Source of the DNA: M3007 sp046160345
GTDB lineage: Bacteria > Bacteroidota > Bacteroidia > Chitinophagales > Saprospiraceae
NCBI GenBank assembly: GCA_046160345.1
Contig: JBJXGO010000294.1
Location: forward strand, 1-28,693
Reading direction: 5' to 3'
DNA: 28,693 bases
Shown here in pieces: positions 9,139 to 17,303 of this stretch. Position numbers and translations under genes: made by a program. The notes under the pieces are model-generated. The model ran no database searches and was not told where the DNA came from. It saw only the letters and a program-made list of their open reading frames with translations. Positions within the stretch are counted from its first letter, which is position 1; each line of letters begins with the position of its first letter.

Positions 9139-9173
9139 AAATTGGAAAAGGTATGCCGTAGCACAAGCAGGAC

Positions 9174-11036
9174 ATGACCAAAGCCCGATTCGCACTATAC
9201 ACACTTCTAATGGTCGGCTCTTTTTCGCTGGCTCAAACCCCTTCAATCCCAACCGGCCTGGCCGCAGCGGGCTACGAACAACACATTGAACTGAGCTGGC
9301 AGGCAAATTCGGAGCCCAACCTTACAGGCTACAGGATTTATCGCTCCACTACGGGTGGCGCCTCGTTTGACTTTTTAAAACAGGTTGGGAAAGAACCCAT
9401 TGCAACCGATTGGACCGGTGACGAGGGTCAAAATTTGAGCCGACACTATAAAATAACAGCGATGGCGGGTGCGGTGGAGAGTGGGTATTCCACCGAAGTA
9501 TCGGCCACCACACATCCAATGAGCGATGAGGATTTGTTGGAAATGACCCAACGTGCCACTTTTCGTTACTTTTGGGATTATGGGCACCCTGTCAGTGGCC
9601 TGGCTCGCGAACGCTCCAATGGCGACCCGAACATCGTAACCACGGGCGGTTCCGGTTTTGGCATTATGGCCATAATTGTGGGGGCGGAGCGTGGCTGGAT
9701 TAGCAGGGCAGAAGCGGTGAACAGAATGATTCAAATCGCTTCTTTTTTACAATTCGCCGACCGTTTCCATGGCGTTTTCCCGCATTGGATGAATGGCATG
9801 AATGGCAACGTTGTGCCATTTAGCCAGTACGACGACGGAGGGGACTTGGTAGAAACAGCATTCCTGATGCAGGGGCTTTTGACCGCTCGAAGCTATTTTG
9901 ATCAAAACACACCCCTGGAATCAGCACTCCGCGATGTAATTACCGGGCTTTGGGAAGACGTGGAATGGGATTGGTACCGCAAGAATAACAGCAATGTACT
10001 GTACTGGCACTGGTCGCCCAACTATGGCTGGCAGATCAATTTTGCCTTGCGGGGCTTTTATGAGGCCCAAATTGTGTACATCCTCGCAGCAGCCTCGCCC
10101 ACCCATCCGGTGCCAGGGAGCCTGTATCAAACAGGTTGGACCTCTTCCAATTACGCCAATAACAGCATCCACTTCGGTAAAAAAATCTATTGTGGCCCAT
10201 TTGGCGGCGGGCCTTTGTTTTTCGCACATTATTCGTATCTTGGGTTCGACCCGCGCGGGCGCAAGGATGCTTTTTGCAATTACTTTGTGCGCAACCGCAA
10301 CCACACACTTATCCAACTGGCGTATTCTATTGCCAATCCGGAGCAACACCAGGGCTATTCGGCCTCATGCTGGGGACTCACGGCTTGTGACGGCCCCAAT
10401 GGTTATGCGGCACATGATATCCACCCGAACAATGACGATGGCACCATTGCTCCAACGGCAGCCCTCTCCAGCATGCCTTATGCGCCCCAGGAATGCCTCG
10501 CTGCGCTGCGGCATTTTTACCGGGTGCAGGGAGAAAAACTTTGGGGGAATTACGGCTTTTACGATGCTTTCAATCTCAATCAGAACTGGTTTGCAAGCTC
10601 GTATCTTGCTATAGATCAAGGGCCGATCATTGCCATGATCGAGAACCAGCGAACGGGCTTGCTTTGGCAACTTTTTATGCAAAATCCGGAGATCGAACCT
10701 GCGTTTCAATCCATTGGTTTTCAGCCGGACAGTTCGCCCTCAGAAGAAGTTTTTTTAGAAAAAAACGGATATGATGTGTTGCTTTTCCCCAACCCGGTGG
10801 CGGCGCAGGGCGGCGTACTGAACCTCGAATTTTCTGTTTTGATAAAACAAAAATTGACTGCGCAAATCGTGGATGCCCAAGGTAAAGTGCTGCAAACCTT
10901 GTTCAAGGGCAAGGAGAAGGGAGTAGGTGTCTTTCAGGAAAAATTTCAGCTTGGAAATTTGCCGCGAGGAATAGTTTGGATGAAAATAGAGAATGAAAAG
11001 GGCGGGAATTGGGGGAAGAAGGTGCTTGTAGAATGA
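9174..11036 (+). CDS. Secreted GH144-like endo-beta-1,2-glucanase with FN3 domain and T9SS sorting domain
   Basis: A 620-residue secreted glycoside hydrolase. Order: signal peptide (1-20, ending FSLAQ); fibronectin type III domain (about 25-112, SWQANSEPNLTGYRIYRS); an (alpha/alpha)6 glycoamylase-like catalytic domain (about 117-525); and a C-terminal T9SS type A sorting domain (about 534-620, LLFPNPVAAQGG to GKKVLVE). Catalytic-domain blocks shared with the second enzyme at 14460 are GAERGWI, SPTHPVPGSLY, WGLTACDGPNGY, NDDGTIAPTAALSSMPYAP and IDQGPIIAMIENQRTG. This fold and these blocks fit GH144, the endo-beta-1,2-glucanase family founded on a Chitinophaga pinensis enzyme. The T9SS tail indicates export across the outer membrane and anchoring or release at the cell surface, where it could cut the polymer before uptake. 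It is the first gene of the PUL. The fold is confident; beta-1,2 specificity is inferred from family. Confidence 0.82.
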   Translation: MTKARFALYTLLMVGSFSLAQTPSIPTGLAAAGYEQHIELSWQANSEPNLTGYRIYRSTTGGASFDFLKQVGKEPIATDWTGDEGQNLSRHYKITAMAGAVESGYSTEVSATTHPMSDEDLLEMTQRATFRYFWDYGHPVSGLARERSNGDPNIVTTGGSGFGIMAIIVGAERGWISRAEAVNRMIQIASFLQFADRFHGVFPHWMNGMNGNVVPFSQYDDGGDLVETAFLMQGLLTARSYFDQNTPLESALRDVITGLWEDVEWDWYRKNNSNVLYWHWSPNYGWQINFALRGFYEAQIVYILAAASPTHPVPGSLYQTGWTSSNYANNSIHFGKKIYCGPFGGGPLFFAHYSYLGFDPRGRKDAFCNYFVRNRNHTLIQLAYSIANPEQHQGYSASCWGLTACDGPNGYAAHDIHPNNDDGTIAPTAALSSMPYAPQECLAALRHFYRVQGEKLWGNYGFYDAFNLNQNWFASSYLAIDQGPIIAMIENQRTGLLWQLFMQNPEIEPAFQSIGFQPDSSPSEEVFLEKNGYDVLLFPNPVAAQGGVLNLEFSVLIKQKLTAQIVDAQGKVLQTLFKGKEKGVGVFQEKFQLGNLPRGIVWMKIENEKGGNWGKKVLVE

Positions 11037-11182
11037 GTGATCAAGACAAAGACTGGCTGCGCGGCTTAGCTGGAAACGGCTATCAAGCGCTTGAAGGTCA
11101 TCGAATTTAATGTGCATACCTGCATAAAACAAAACAGTAACTAATTCATTTTCACACATAACCAATTATAAAAGAAGTGCTT

Positions 11183-14100
11183 ATGAAAAATTTCATTACC
11201 ACAGCCTTGCTTTTGATCTTCGGCGCACTGGGCTTGAATGCCCAAAATTGCTATGCCGATTTTGAAAGCCCGGGACTGAATTTCCTTGGTTTGGATGGAG
11301 TTTTGACCTCCCCGGAACCCAACCCCAATGCAAACGCGATAAACTCCAGCGCAAACTGCGCCAAATACATCAAGTCGAATATGCATGCCTATTCCTTGAT
11401 CCTTGCTGACAACGGCGCACCATTCGATCTCTCCGTGAATAACCAGTTCAGTATTGACGTGTTTGCAACGGCAGCCACTAAAATCTTGTTCAAACTGGAA
11501 GGCTCCGGTGGCGGTTTTGAGCATGTGAAAAACATTACTGTAACCGGGGAATGGGTCCGTTACACCTTTGATTTCAGCGCACAGGCCTTCAATACGGGTC
11601 TGAGCAAAGTAGTCATGTTTTTTGATCCAGGGGTAGAAATGAGTGGCGACACTTATTATTTCGATAATGTATGTGCCGGAACCGGGAAGCTTTGTCATGC
11701 CGACTTTGAAGGCCCGGGACTGAATTTCCTTGGTTTGGATGGAGTATTGACCGCTCCGGTTGCGAACCCTACGCCAAACGCAGTAAACAACAGCGCCAAC
11801 TGTGCCCAGTATGTCAAATCTAACATGCACGCATACAGCCTGATTTTGGCGGATAATGGAACACCTTTTGATCTTTCGGTGAATAACCAGTTCAAAATTG
11901 ACATACTGGCCACCGCAGCGACGCAGTTTATTTTCAAACTCGAAGGCTCAGGTGGAGGGTTTGAGGTGACAAAAAATATAGCGGTTACAGGAGCCTGGCA
12001 GACTTATACCATCGACTTCAGCGCCCAGGCAGCCAATACCGGCCTGAGCAAAATTGTGATGTTTTTTGACCCGGGTGTAGAAACCAGCGGCGACACCTAT
12101 TACTTTGACAATGTGTGTGCTGTACCCAATCCTTGCCCCAACGACACCCCTGACCCCGACAGGATCGACGATTTCGAGTGCAACCGCAACGCGACCTATA
12201 CGGGCGATTGGAGCGTTTTTTCTGATGTGACCAATCCGGCCCCAACAGGAGACAACAACTCACCCAAAGTGGGCAGATTTGAGGATCCCGTGGGCCCTGG
12301 TTCTGAATGGTCAAACATACAGATTGATTACCAAAACCCGATTGACCTCACGGTACGCAACCAGTTTTCCTGCCAGGTATGGGCGCCCAAAGCGGGCAAC
12401 CTGCTTATCAAACTCGAAGGCGGTCCAAATCCTCCCATGGAAATGCCCAATCAGGTGACGGAACTGAACAAATGGGTAACTTATACGGTGGACTTCAGCA
12501 GCCAGATCGGTAAAGGCCATAAGAAGTTTGTCATTTTCTTCAATGCTGGCGTACCTGGCGAACCAGGTGATGTGTATCATATCGACAACATCAAACTTGC
12601 CGCTCCCGCCACTGCACCGCCCCTCGAAGATTTTCAGGACGGAATCCATCTCGGATGGCAGGCACTGGATCAAAACGAACCAATTCACGGCATGTTTCAA
12701 GGCCCGGTGAACAACCCAACTCCGAATGGTGTGAACAATTCAACCAAGGTGGGTTGTTATACCAAAGGCTCTTCAGCATTTTCAACGCTCCAGGGCATTT
12801 CGCTGAACAATTTTGACTTGTCGGTTTATGGACAATTCAACCTCGATGTGCTTAGCCCGCAAGGCGGCGGCACGGTAACGCTTATTCTCAGTTCTCCTGT
12901 TCATGGAAACAAAGAAGCGGAGGCTACAATCACCACACCCGGCCAATGGGAGACCCTCAGTTTCGACTTTTCGGCATTCAGCGCAATCACTGATTTCAGC
13001 GAGGTGCGCATCATTTTCAATGCTGGCACGGCCAATTCCGGACAAATCTGGTATTTTGACAACCTCCGTCAAACAGAAGTTACCATTGACCCCTGCGATG
13101 GTGTAGTACCCATTTTGAACATCGTTGACGATTACGAATGCCAGCGCAACTATACGCAGATCTTTTACGGTGGAAGCGACCTGAAAGTGGTGAATAACCC
13201 ACACCTGGCGCCTGAAAACGGCTCGCTCAAGGTTGGGGAGTACAACGACCCCGCAGGTGCTGGTACCGAGTTTGCAGGAATCGGAATCGAGTTCCCTGCC
13301 CCGCCCGATTTAAGCGTTTACAATCACCTCTCCATGCAGGTTTGGTCGCCTGAGGCCAACGTTCCTTTCCTTTTCAAACTGGAAGGCAGTGGCCCGGGGG
13401 TGGAAGTTTTTGACACCCTGACACAAGCCAATACCTGGTACAAATTTGACATTGACTTCAGTGGCGCAATAGGCACTCAGCATACAAAATTGGTCATTTT
13501 CACCAATGTTTTGAGCGCTACGGGCGGCGGCACCTATTTCTTCGACAATATTCGCTGGGCACGCGCGGGCTACAATGGTTGTATTGTTGACCATCAAGCG
13601 GCCCCAACTACCCTTGCGTTCACTTATTTTGCCAACGGTCACCTGGAAGCAGAAGGTTACCAGTTTGAGGTAGTGGACAACCCCAACGCAGCAGGTATCA
13701 ACACCAGCAGCAAGGTGGGCAAATTCGTAAAAGCCAGCGACGGTGCACCCTTTGCCGGAATGTATTCAAATCCTAATTTGGAGTCGCCCATTGATTGGAA
13801 GGGAGTAAAAACGGTAAAAGCCAAAGTGCACATGGATCATATTGGCAACTTTGCAGTGAAAGTAGAAGGTTCGCAAACCGGCGCGCCAGCACTTGAATTG
13901 AAAGTAGCCAACACGGTTATAAACCAGTGGGAAGAACTCACTTACGATTTCTCGACGGTGCCGGACAATGGCGAATACCGTCGCTTGACCCTGTTTTTCG
14001 ACCTTGGCATTGACGCCACTGGTACGGATGTTACATCCTACTTCGACGAGATCGTGATCGGAGATGGCGAATGCGGTTCCGTGAGCACATTCAGCCCGGC

Positions 14101-14344
14101 CGACGTTTCGGCTATGCGGGTTTCTCCAAATCCAGCCACTGATTATCTGAAGGTTGAAAACATGGAAAGTGTGGCCCGTTTGGAAGTGTTTGACCTCATG
14201 GGTCGGCGCGTAGCAGTGGCGAATACCTCGGGTGACACCTTTACGGATCTTGATGTTTCGCAATTCCCCACCGGAATGTACTTGTTGAACGGTTTCGACC
14301 GCAACGGTGTGCTAATTGGTATGGCGAAATTTATTAGGCATTGA
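11183..14344 (+). CDS. Six-module surface protein (putative glycan-binding) with T9SS sorting domain
   Basis: A 1053-residue exported protein with no recognised catalytic domain. The ATG at 11183 opens a clear signal peptide (1-21, ending GLNAQ); a GTG six bases upstream is less likely. Six tandem beta-rich modules follow at about 23-170, 171-317, 318-477, 478-635, 636-798 and 799-962. Each repeats a pattern: NP-x-NN/NTS near the start, K-VG or KY-VKS, FDLSV-x-N-x-F/L-S, VWSP or similar, KLEGSG-GxE, W-x-x-x-x-FDFS, and FF-N/D-x-G with YYFDNI at the end. This resembles jelly-roll carbohydrate-binding modules attached to Bacteroidota glucanases, but no CBM family can be assigned by eye. The end (about 966-1053, RVSPNPATDYLKV to GMAKFIRH) is a T9SS type A sorting domain. 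Its place between two GH144-like genes suggests that it captures the polymer at the cell surface. Modules 1 and 2 are nearly identical. Confidence 0.8.
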   Translation: MKNFITTALLLIFGALGLNAQNCYADFESPGLNFLGLDGVLTSPEPNPNANAINSSANCAKYIKSNMHAYSLILADNGAPFDLSVNNQFSIDVFATAATKILFKLEGSGGGFEHVKNITVTGEWVRYTFDFSAQAFNTGLSKVVMFFDPGVEMSGDTYYFDNVCAGTGKLCHADFEGPGLNFLGLDGVLTAPVANPTPNAVNNSANCAQYVKSNMHAYSLILADNGTPFDLSVNNQFKIDILATAATQFIFKLEGSGGGFEVTKNIAVTGAWQTYTIDFSAQAANTGLSKIVMFFDPGVETSGDTYYFDNVCAVPNPCPNDTPDPDRIDDFECNRNATYTGDWSVFSDVTNPAPTGDNNSPKVGRFEDPVGPGSEWSNIQIDYQNPIDLTVRNQFSCQVWAPKAGNLLIKLEGGPNPPMEMPNQVTELNKWVTYTVDFSSQIGKGHKKFVIFFNAGVPGEPGDVYHIDNIKLAAPATAPPLEDFQDGIHLGWQALDQNEPIHGMFQGPVNNPTPNGVNNSTKVGCYTKGSSAFSTLQGISLNNFDLSVYGQFNLDVLSPQGGGTVTLILSSPVHGNKEAEATITTPGQWETLSFDFSAFSAITDFSEVRIIFNAGTANSGQIWYFDNLRQTEVTIDPCDGVVPILNIVDDYECQRNYTQIFYGGSDLKVVNNPHLAPENGSLKVGEYNDPAGAGTEFAGIGIEFPAPPDLSVYNHLSMQVWSPEANVPFLFKLEGSGPGVEVFDTLTQANTWYKFDIDFSGAIGTQHTKLVIFTNVLSATGGGTYFFDNIRWARAGYNGCIVDHQAAPTTLAFTYFANGHLEAEGYQFEVVDNPNAAGINTSSKVGKFVKASDGAPFAGMYSNPNLESPIDWKGVKTVKAKVHMDHIGNFAVKVEGSQTGAPALELKVANTVINQWEELTYDFSTVPDNGEYRRLTLFFDLGIDATGTDVTSYFDEIVIGDGECGSVSTFSPADVSAMRVSPNPATDYLKVENMESVARLEVFDLMGRRVAVANTSGDTFTDLDVSQFPTGMYLLNGFDRNGVLIGMAKFIRH
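11249..12133 (+). repeat. Tandem in-gene duplication of a 444-bp module
   Basis: Two successive units (11249-11692 and 11693-12133) encode modules 1 and 2 of the six-module protein. They are in register at an offset of 444 bp, with a 34-bp identical stretch starting at 11268 and 11712. The other four modules match each other only at scattered motif positions, so this pair is the youngest duplication. Confidence 0.88.
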
Positions 14345-14358
14345 GTTTAGTCTGACAA

Positions 14359-14375
14359 GCCGCCTTTTCGGCGGC
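14359..14375 (+). terminator. GC-rich stem-loop after the six-module gene
   Basis: GCCGCC (14359-14364) and GGCGGC (14370-14375) pair around a 5-base loop, 14 bp past the stop codon. The T5 run comes only at 14385-14389, about 9 bases beyond the stem, so this may be a weak terminator, an attenuator or an mRNA-stabilising 3' hairpin. Confidence 0.4.
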
Positions 14376-14390
14376 AATACTGGGTTTTTA

Positions 14391-14421
14391 GTGCCGGGGT
14401 GGCTCAACGTCGCCCCGGCAC
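14391..14421 (+). promoter_or_regulatory. Perfect 9-bp stem-loop in the leader of the GH144-esterase gene
   Basis: GTGCCGGGG (14391-14399) pairs perfectly with CCCCGGCAC (14413-14421) around a 13-base loop. It ends 38 bp before the ATG at 14460 and has no U-run after it, so it is more likely an mRNA structure or a protein-binding site than a terminator. It follows the hairpin at 14359 directly. Confidence 0.5.
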
Positions 14422-14459
14422 ACCCACATCAGCGAAGTTTTTTGGCCGTACCATTCATT

Positions 14460-16643
14460 ATGAAGAAAATCCCCCTCTTTTTATTGCTTGCCCTGTTGGC
14501 TTGCCATACAGCTCCGGCACAAATGCCTCCTGCTCCTATCGGCGCTGAAAAACCTGTATTTAGCCTGGAGGAAGTGCAAAAACGACATTTTTTGTTCTTT
14601 TGGGAATTGGCTCACCCAGGCAATTTTCAAATTCCAGACCGCTACCCGACGGACAATTTTTCAAGCATCGCCGCTACAGGATTTGGCCTTTCGGCTTATC
14701 TCGTGGGGGTTGAACGCGGCTGGATTGCCCGGGCCCAGGCGGCAGAAAGAGTAGAAAAAACCCTTCACTTTTTGAGGAATTTGCCTCAAGGCCCCGAAAC
14801 CAGTGGTGTGGCGGGTTATCGCGGTTGGTTTTATCATTTCTTGAATACCCAAACCGCCTTGCGTTATAAAACCGTAGAACTTTCCAGCATTGATACAGGC
14901 CTGCTGATGGCAGGCATCTTGTCATGCATGACCTATTTCGATCAAGATAATCCAAGCGAAGAGGCCATCCGAAAAAACGCCGACTACCTATTTCGCCGGG
15001 TCGAATTCGACTGGTTTTTGAATGAACAGAACCGCTTGAGCATGGGCTGGTTCCCCGAACGGGACGGCTTTTTGGCCTCCGACTGGCGTGGTTACAATGA
15101 AGCCATGATCCTGAATATCATGGCTTTGGGATCCCCCACACATCCGGTTCCTGCTACTTTGTGGGAAAAATGGTGCGAACCCTATTTTCGCGCTGAATTT
15201 GAGGGACAAGACCATGTGAATTTTGGACCACTTTTTGGCCACCAATACAGCCATTGCTGGATTGATTTTAGGGGAATCCTGGACCCCTATATGAAACAGG
15301 CAGGGTTTGACTATTTCGAAAACTCTCGCCGTGCTGCCCTCGCTCAGCGTCAATACTGTATAAAAAACCCTGGCAAGTTCAAAGGTTACGGTCCAAATAT
15401 TTGGGGGCTTACGGCTGGCGATGGCCCGGATGCGGAAATGCTCCACGAGGGCAAAAAGATCTTCTGCCCAGGCTACGTGGCCCGAGGCGTAGCCATTGAC
15501 TATCAGGACGATGACGGTACGATTGCGCCCACAGCGGCCATAGCCTCTTTACCATTCGCTCCGGAGTTTTGCCTTCCGGCACTGGATGCAATGTGGGATC
15601 GCTGGCCAGTAGGGCAATACGGTTTTTTTGATGGTTACAATGAGACCTTTACCGAAACAGAGCGCTCTCCGAAAGCCCAGGCAGGTCATCCATTTTGGGT
15701 GGACAAGGATTACCTTGGAATTGACCAGGGCCCGATTGTGCTGATGATAGAAAACTACCGTTCCAATTTTTTATGGGATCTGATGAAACGCAATCCTTAT
15801 ATCATAAAAGGCTTGCAACGGGCAGGATTTACCGGCGGCTGGCTGGATAACCCGGCAATAAAAAAAGTAACTGCTGACTACACTTTTGTGGATGCTGAAG
15901 TGGGCAAGTTCAATTCTACCATTCCGCTTGACCAGAATGGGTTTTTCCAAAGGGACATTTACGAGGATGCACAAGGGAACAAAATGCCCTTCCAACTGAT
16001 GTTGCCCTGGGAATCAGCATCTCATCCTCTACCGTCCACCGTCCCTCTGGTCATTTTTCTGCACGGCTCAGGAGAGCGAGGCACCCAAAACCATGAGCAA
16101 ATGCGCAACGGTGTACACGCTTTTTGTGAAAAATGGGTGCGCGAAAAACACCCGCATTACCTCTTGGTGCCCCAGTGCCCACCAGATGTGCGCTGGGGAG
16201 GAAGTAGTCAGGATTGGCAAACGCTATACAAGCCGGAGCCGACCATTCCCGGGCGCATGGTACTAGAACTGGTGGAAAAAATGCTGCGGGATCACCCGGA
16301 TATCGACCCAAAACGGGTTTACATCACCGGGTTGAGCATGGGCGGTTTTGGTGCGTTTGATTTGCTGATCCGTCGCCCGGATTTATTCGCTGCAGGGCTG
16401 CCTGTTTGTGGTGGCGGCGACCCTCGTTTTGCCAAAAAGATCAAAAACATCCCGTTATGGATATTTCATGGGGGGCTTGATGAGCTGGTGTTGCCCCGAT
16501 GTTCAAGACAAATTGTGGAGGCATTGGAAAAAGTAAATGGAAAGGTGAAATATACCGAATACTCCACGATGTCTCATGATATTTGGAACGTGACTTATTA
16601 CAACCCTGCGGTGATGGAGTGGCTTTTTGCACAACGCAAGTAA
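14460..16643 (+). CDS. GH144-like glucanase fused to a serine esterase-like alpha/beta hydrolase
   Basis: A 727-residue bifunctional-looking enzyme. The ATG at 14460 opens a signal peptide (KIPLFLLLALLACHTAPAQ); the frame is open 48 codons further upstream but without signal-peptide character. The LLAC at 12-15 could be a lipobox, or signal peptidase I may cut after APA. Residues about 30-460 are a glycoamylase-like (GH144) domain with GVERGWI, SPTHPVPATLW, WGLTAGDGPDA, DDGTIAPTAAIASLPFAP, FFDGYNETF and IDQGPIVLMIENYRS. Residues about 490-727 are an alpha/beta hydrolase with the oxyanion block LHGSGERG (H535), nucleophile elbow GLSMGG (Ser626), and likely acid Asp674 (HGGLDE) and His706 (MSHD). 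It has no T9SS tail, so it is probably periplasmic or a lipoprotein. The esterase may remove acyl groups from substituted glucans; that is inference. The gene ends 19 bp before a convergent Uma2 gene. Confidence 0.82.
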   Translation: MKKIPLFLLLALLACHTAPAQMPPAPIGAEKPVFSLEEVQKRHFLFFWELAHPGNFQIPDRYPTDNFSSIAATGFGLSAYLVGVERGWIARAQAAERVEKTLHFLRNLPQGPETSGVAGYRGWFYHFLNTQTALRYKTVELSSIDTGLLMAGILSCMTYFDQDNPSEEAIRKNADYLFRRVEFDWFLNEQNRLSMGWFPERDGFLASDWRGYNEAMILNIMALGSPTHPVPATLWEKWCEPYFRAEFEGQDHVNFGPLFGHQYSHCWIDFRGILDPYMKQAGFDYFENSRRAALAQRQYCIKNPGKFKGYGPNIWGLTAGDGPDAEMLHEGKKIFCPGYVARGVAIDYQDDDGTIAPTAAIASLPFAPEFCLPALDAMWDRWPVGQYGFFDGYNETFTETERSPKAQAGHPFWVDKDYLGIDQGPIVLMIENYRSNFLWDLMKRNPYIIKGLQRAGFTGGWLDNPAIKKVTADYTFVDAEVGKFNSTIPLDQNGFFQRDIYEDAQGNKMPFQLMLPWESASHPLPSTVPLVIFLHGSGERGTQNHEQMRNGVHAFCEKWVREKHPHYLLVPQCPPDVRWGGSSQDWQTLYKPEPTIPGRMVLELVEKMLRDHPDIDPKRVYITGLSMGGFGAFDLLIRRPDLFAAGLPVCGGGDPRFAKKIKNIPLWIFHGGLDELVLPRCSRQIVEALEKVNGKVKYTEYSTMSHDIWNVTYYNPAVMEWLFAQRK

Positions 16644-16662
16644 CCCTGAACGCCGTTCCGGG
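16644..16662. other. Short hairpin between convergent genes
   Basis: CCCTGAAC and GTTCCGGG pair (CCC/GGG and GAAC/GTTC with one mismatch) around a GCC loop, filling the 19 bp between the GH144-esterase stop and the Uma2 stop. It could act as a weak bidirectional terminator, but there is no U-run. Confidence 0.35.
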
Positions 16663-17235
16663 CTAAATACTAACCCCTTCATATACCTCCTCAAAACGCA
16701 GGTCAATACCCAAAGCGGGCACGGGAAAATGACCATCGGATTGAAGATAAGTTTCGGATTCCCAATCACCATTTTCGAGTTTGATACGCACTTCAACGAG
16801 TTTTTTTTCAGAGTCTACAAGAATATAGTTTTGAAGTGATTCGATGTTTTTGTAGCGAATGAATTTATCGGCAGAATCGTCGATGCGCGAAGTTTTAGAC
16901 ATTACTTCGAAGATAACTGAAGGGTACTTTTTAATGTATTTGTTCTCTAGGTCACGCGGGTCAGGGGCGACCAAAACATCGGGGTAAGTGTAGTCTTTTT
17001 GAGAAGTAATCTGTGCCTTTACACTTTCAGTATAAACGCGTAGATCTTTAATCATCTGCTTTAGTGCGTTTTTGAGATTGTAGCAAATATCATTGTGGTC
17101 ATCAGTTGTGCCTGGCATAGGGTATAGGTTTCCGTGAATGAATTCGTGGCGAATTTCAGAGCGCTCTTCAAATTTGATGTATTCTTCGACGGTCATCGAA
17201 GGGGCATGGATGGTTAGAATATCTATTTTTTTCAT
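16663..17235 (-). CDS. Uma2 family (DUF820) restriction-endonuclease-fold protein, copy 2
   Basis: A 190-residue Uma2 protein, paralogue of the gene at 2731. The ATG at 17233-17235 (MKKIDIL) is preferred; the frame is open 23 codons further but would begin beyond a predicted -7 box. Visible: SMTVEEYIKFEERSEIRHEFI, PMPGTT, the acidic YTYPDVLV, and IFEVMSKTSR, with the same FIRYKNIESLQNYILVD block as copy 1. It lies on the opposite strand within the PUL, between the GH144-esterase and GH3 genes, and neither neighbour looks damaged. It has no evident role in glycan use; Uma2 genes are scattered and often multicopy in Bacteroidota and Cyanobacteria, so a past insertion is the simplest reading. 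Nuclease activity in this family is predicted from fold and is not shown here. Confidence 0.87.
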   Translation of the reverse strand: MKKIDILTIHAPSMTVEEYIKFEERSEIRHEFIHGNLYPMPGTTDDHNDICYNLKNALKQMIKDLRVYTESVKAQITSQKDYTYPDVLVAPDPRDLENKYIKKYPSVIFEVMSKTSRIDDSADKFIRYKNIESLQNYILVDSEKKLVEVRIKLENGDWESETYLQSDGHFPVPALGIDLRFEEVYEGVSI

Positions 17236-17258
17236 GCGCTTATATTTTTTTGATTTCA

Positions 17259-17266
17259 CAAAAATA
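17259..17266 (-). promoter_or_regulatory. Possible -7 element for Uma2 copy 2
   Basis: On the minus strand TATTTTTG matches TAnnTTTG and lies 23 bp before the ATG at 17235. The nearest -33-like GTTG is only 15 bp away. The same octamer precedes Uma2 copy 1. Confidence 0.35.
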
Positions 17267-17303
17267 CAGATTGAACCTCGACAACTTTTAAAAAACATCC
17301 ACA

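Larger units (their letters stand above)
8857..9173. other. Divergent intergenic region between the FecA-like receptor and the first PUL gene
   Basis: This 317-bp gap holds the receptor promoter (8904-8934), a perfect 6+4+6 palindrome (8965-8980) and a -7-like element for the first PUL gene (9131-9138). A 59-codon minus-strand reading frame with several cysteines crosses part of it and begins at a CATG shared with the plus-strand start, but nothing else supports it as a gene. No RNA gene was seen. Confidence 0.6.

Noticed and set aside
8996..9175. Minus-strand 59-codon frame with several cysteines (MSCLCYG..., DDCFFC) starting at a CATG shared with the GH144 gene start
   Set aside because: No recognised family, no promoter for it, and its start overlaps a well-supported gene. 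The cysteine pattern is suggestive but not enough.
9994..10614. 206-codon frame inside the GH144 gene
   Set aside because: It lies wholly within a well-supported gene in another frame and has no protein-like motif; it is a product of GC-biased codon use.
14316..14459. Upstream in-frame extension of the GH144-esterase gene
   Set aside because: It would overlap the end of the previous gene and read through two stem-loops; the ATG at 14460 opens a normal signal peptide.
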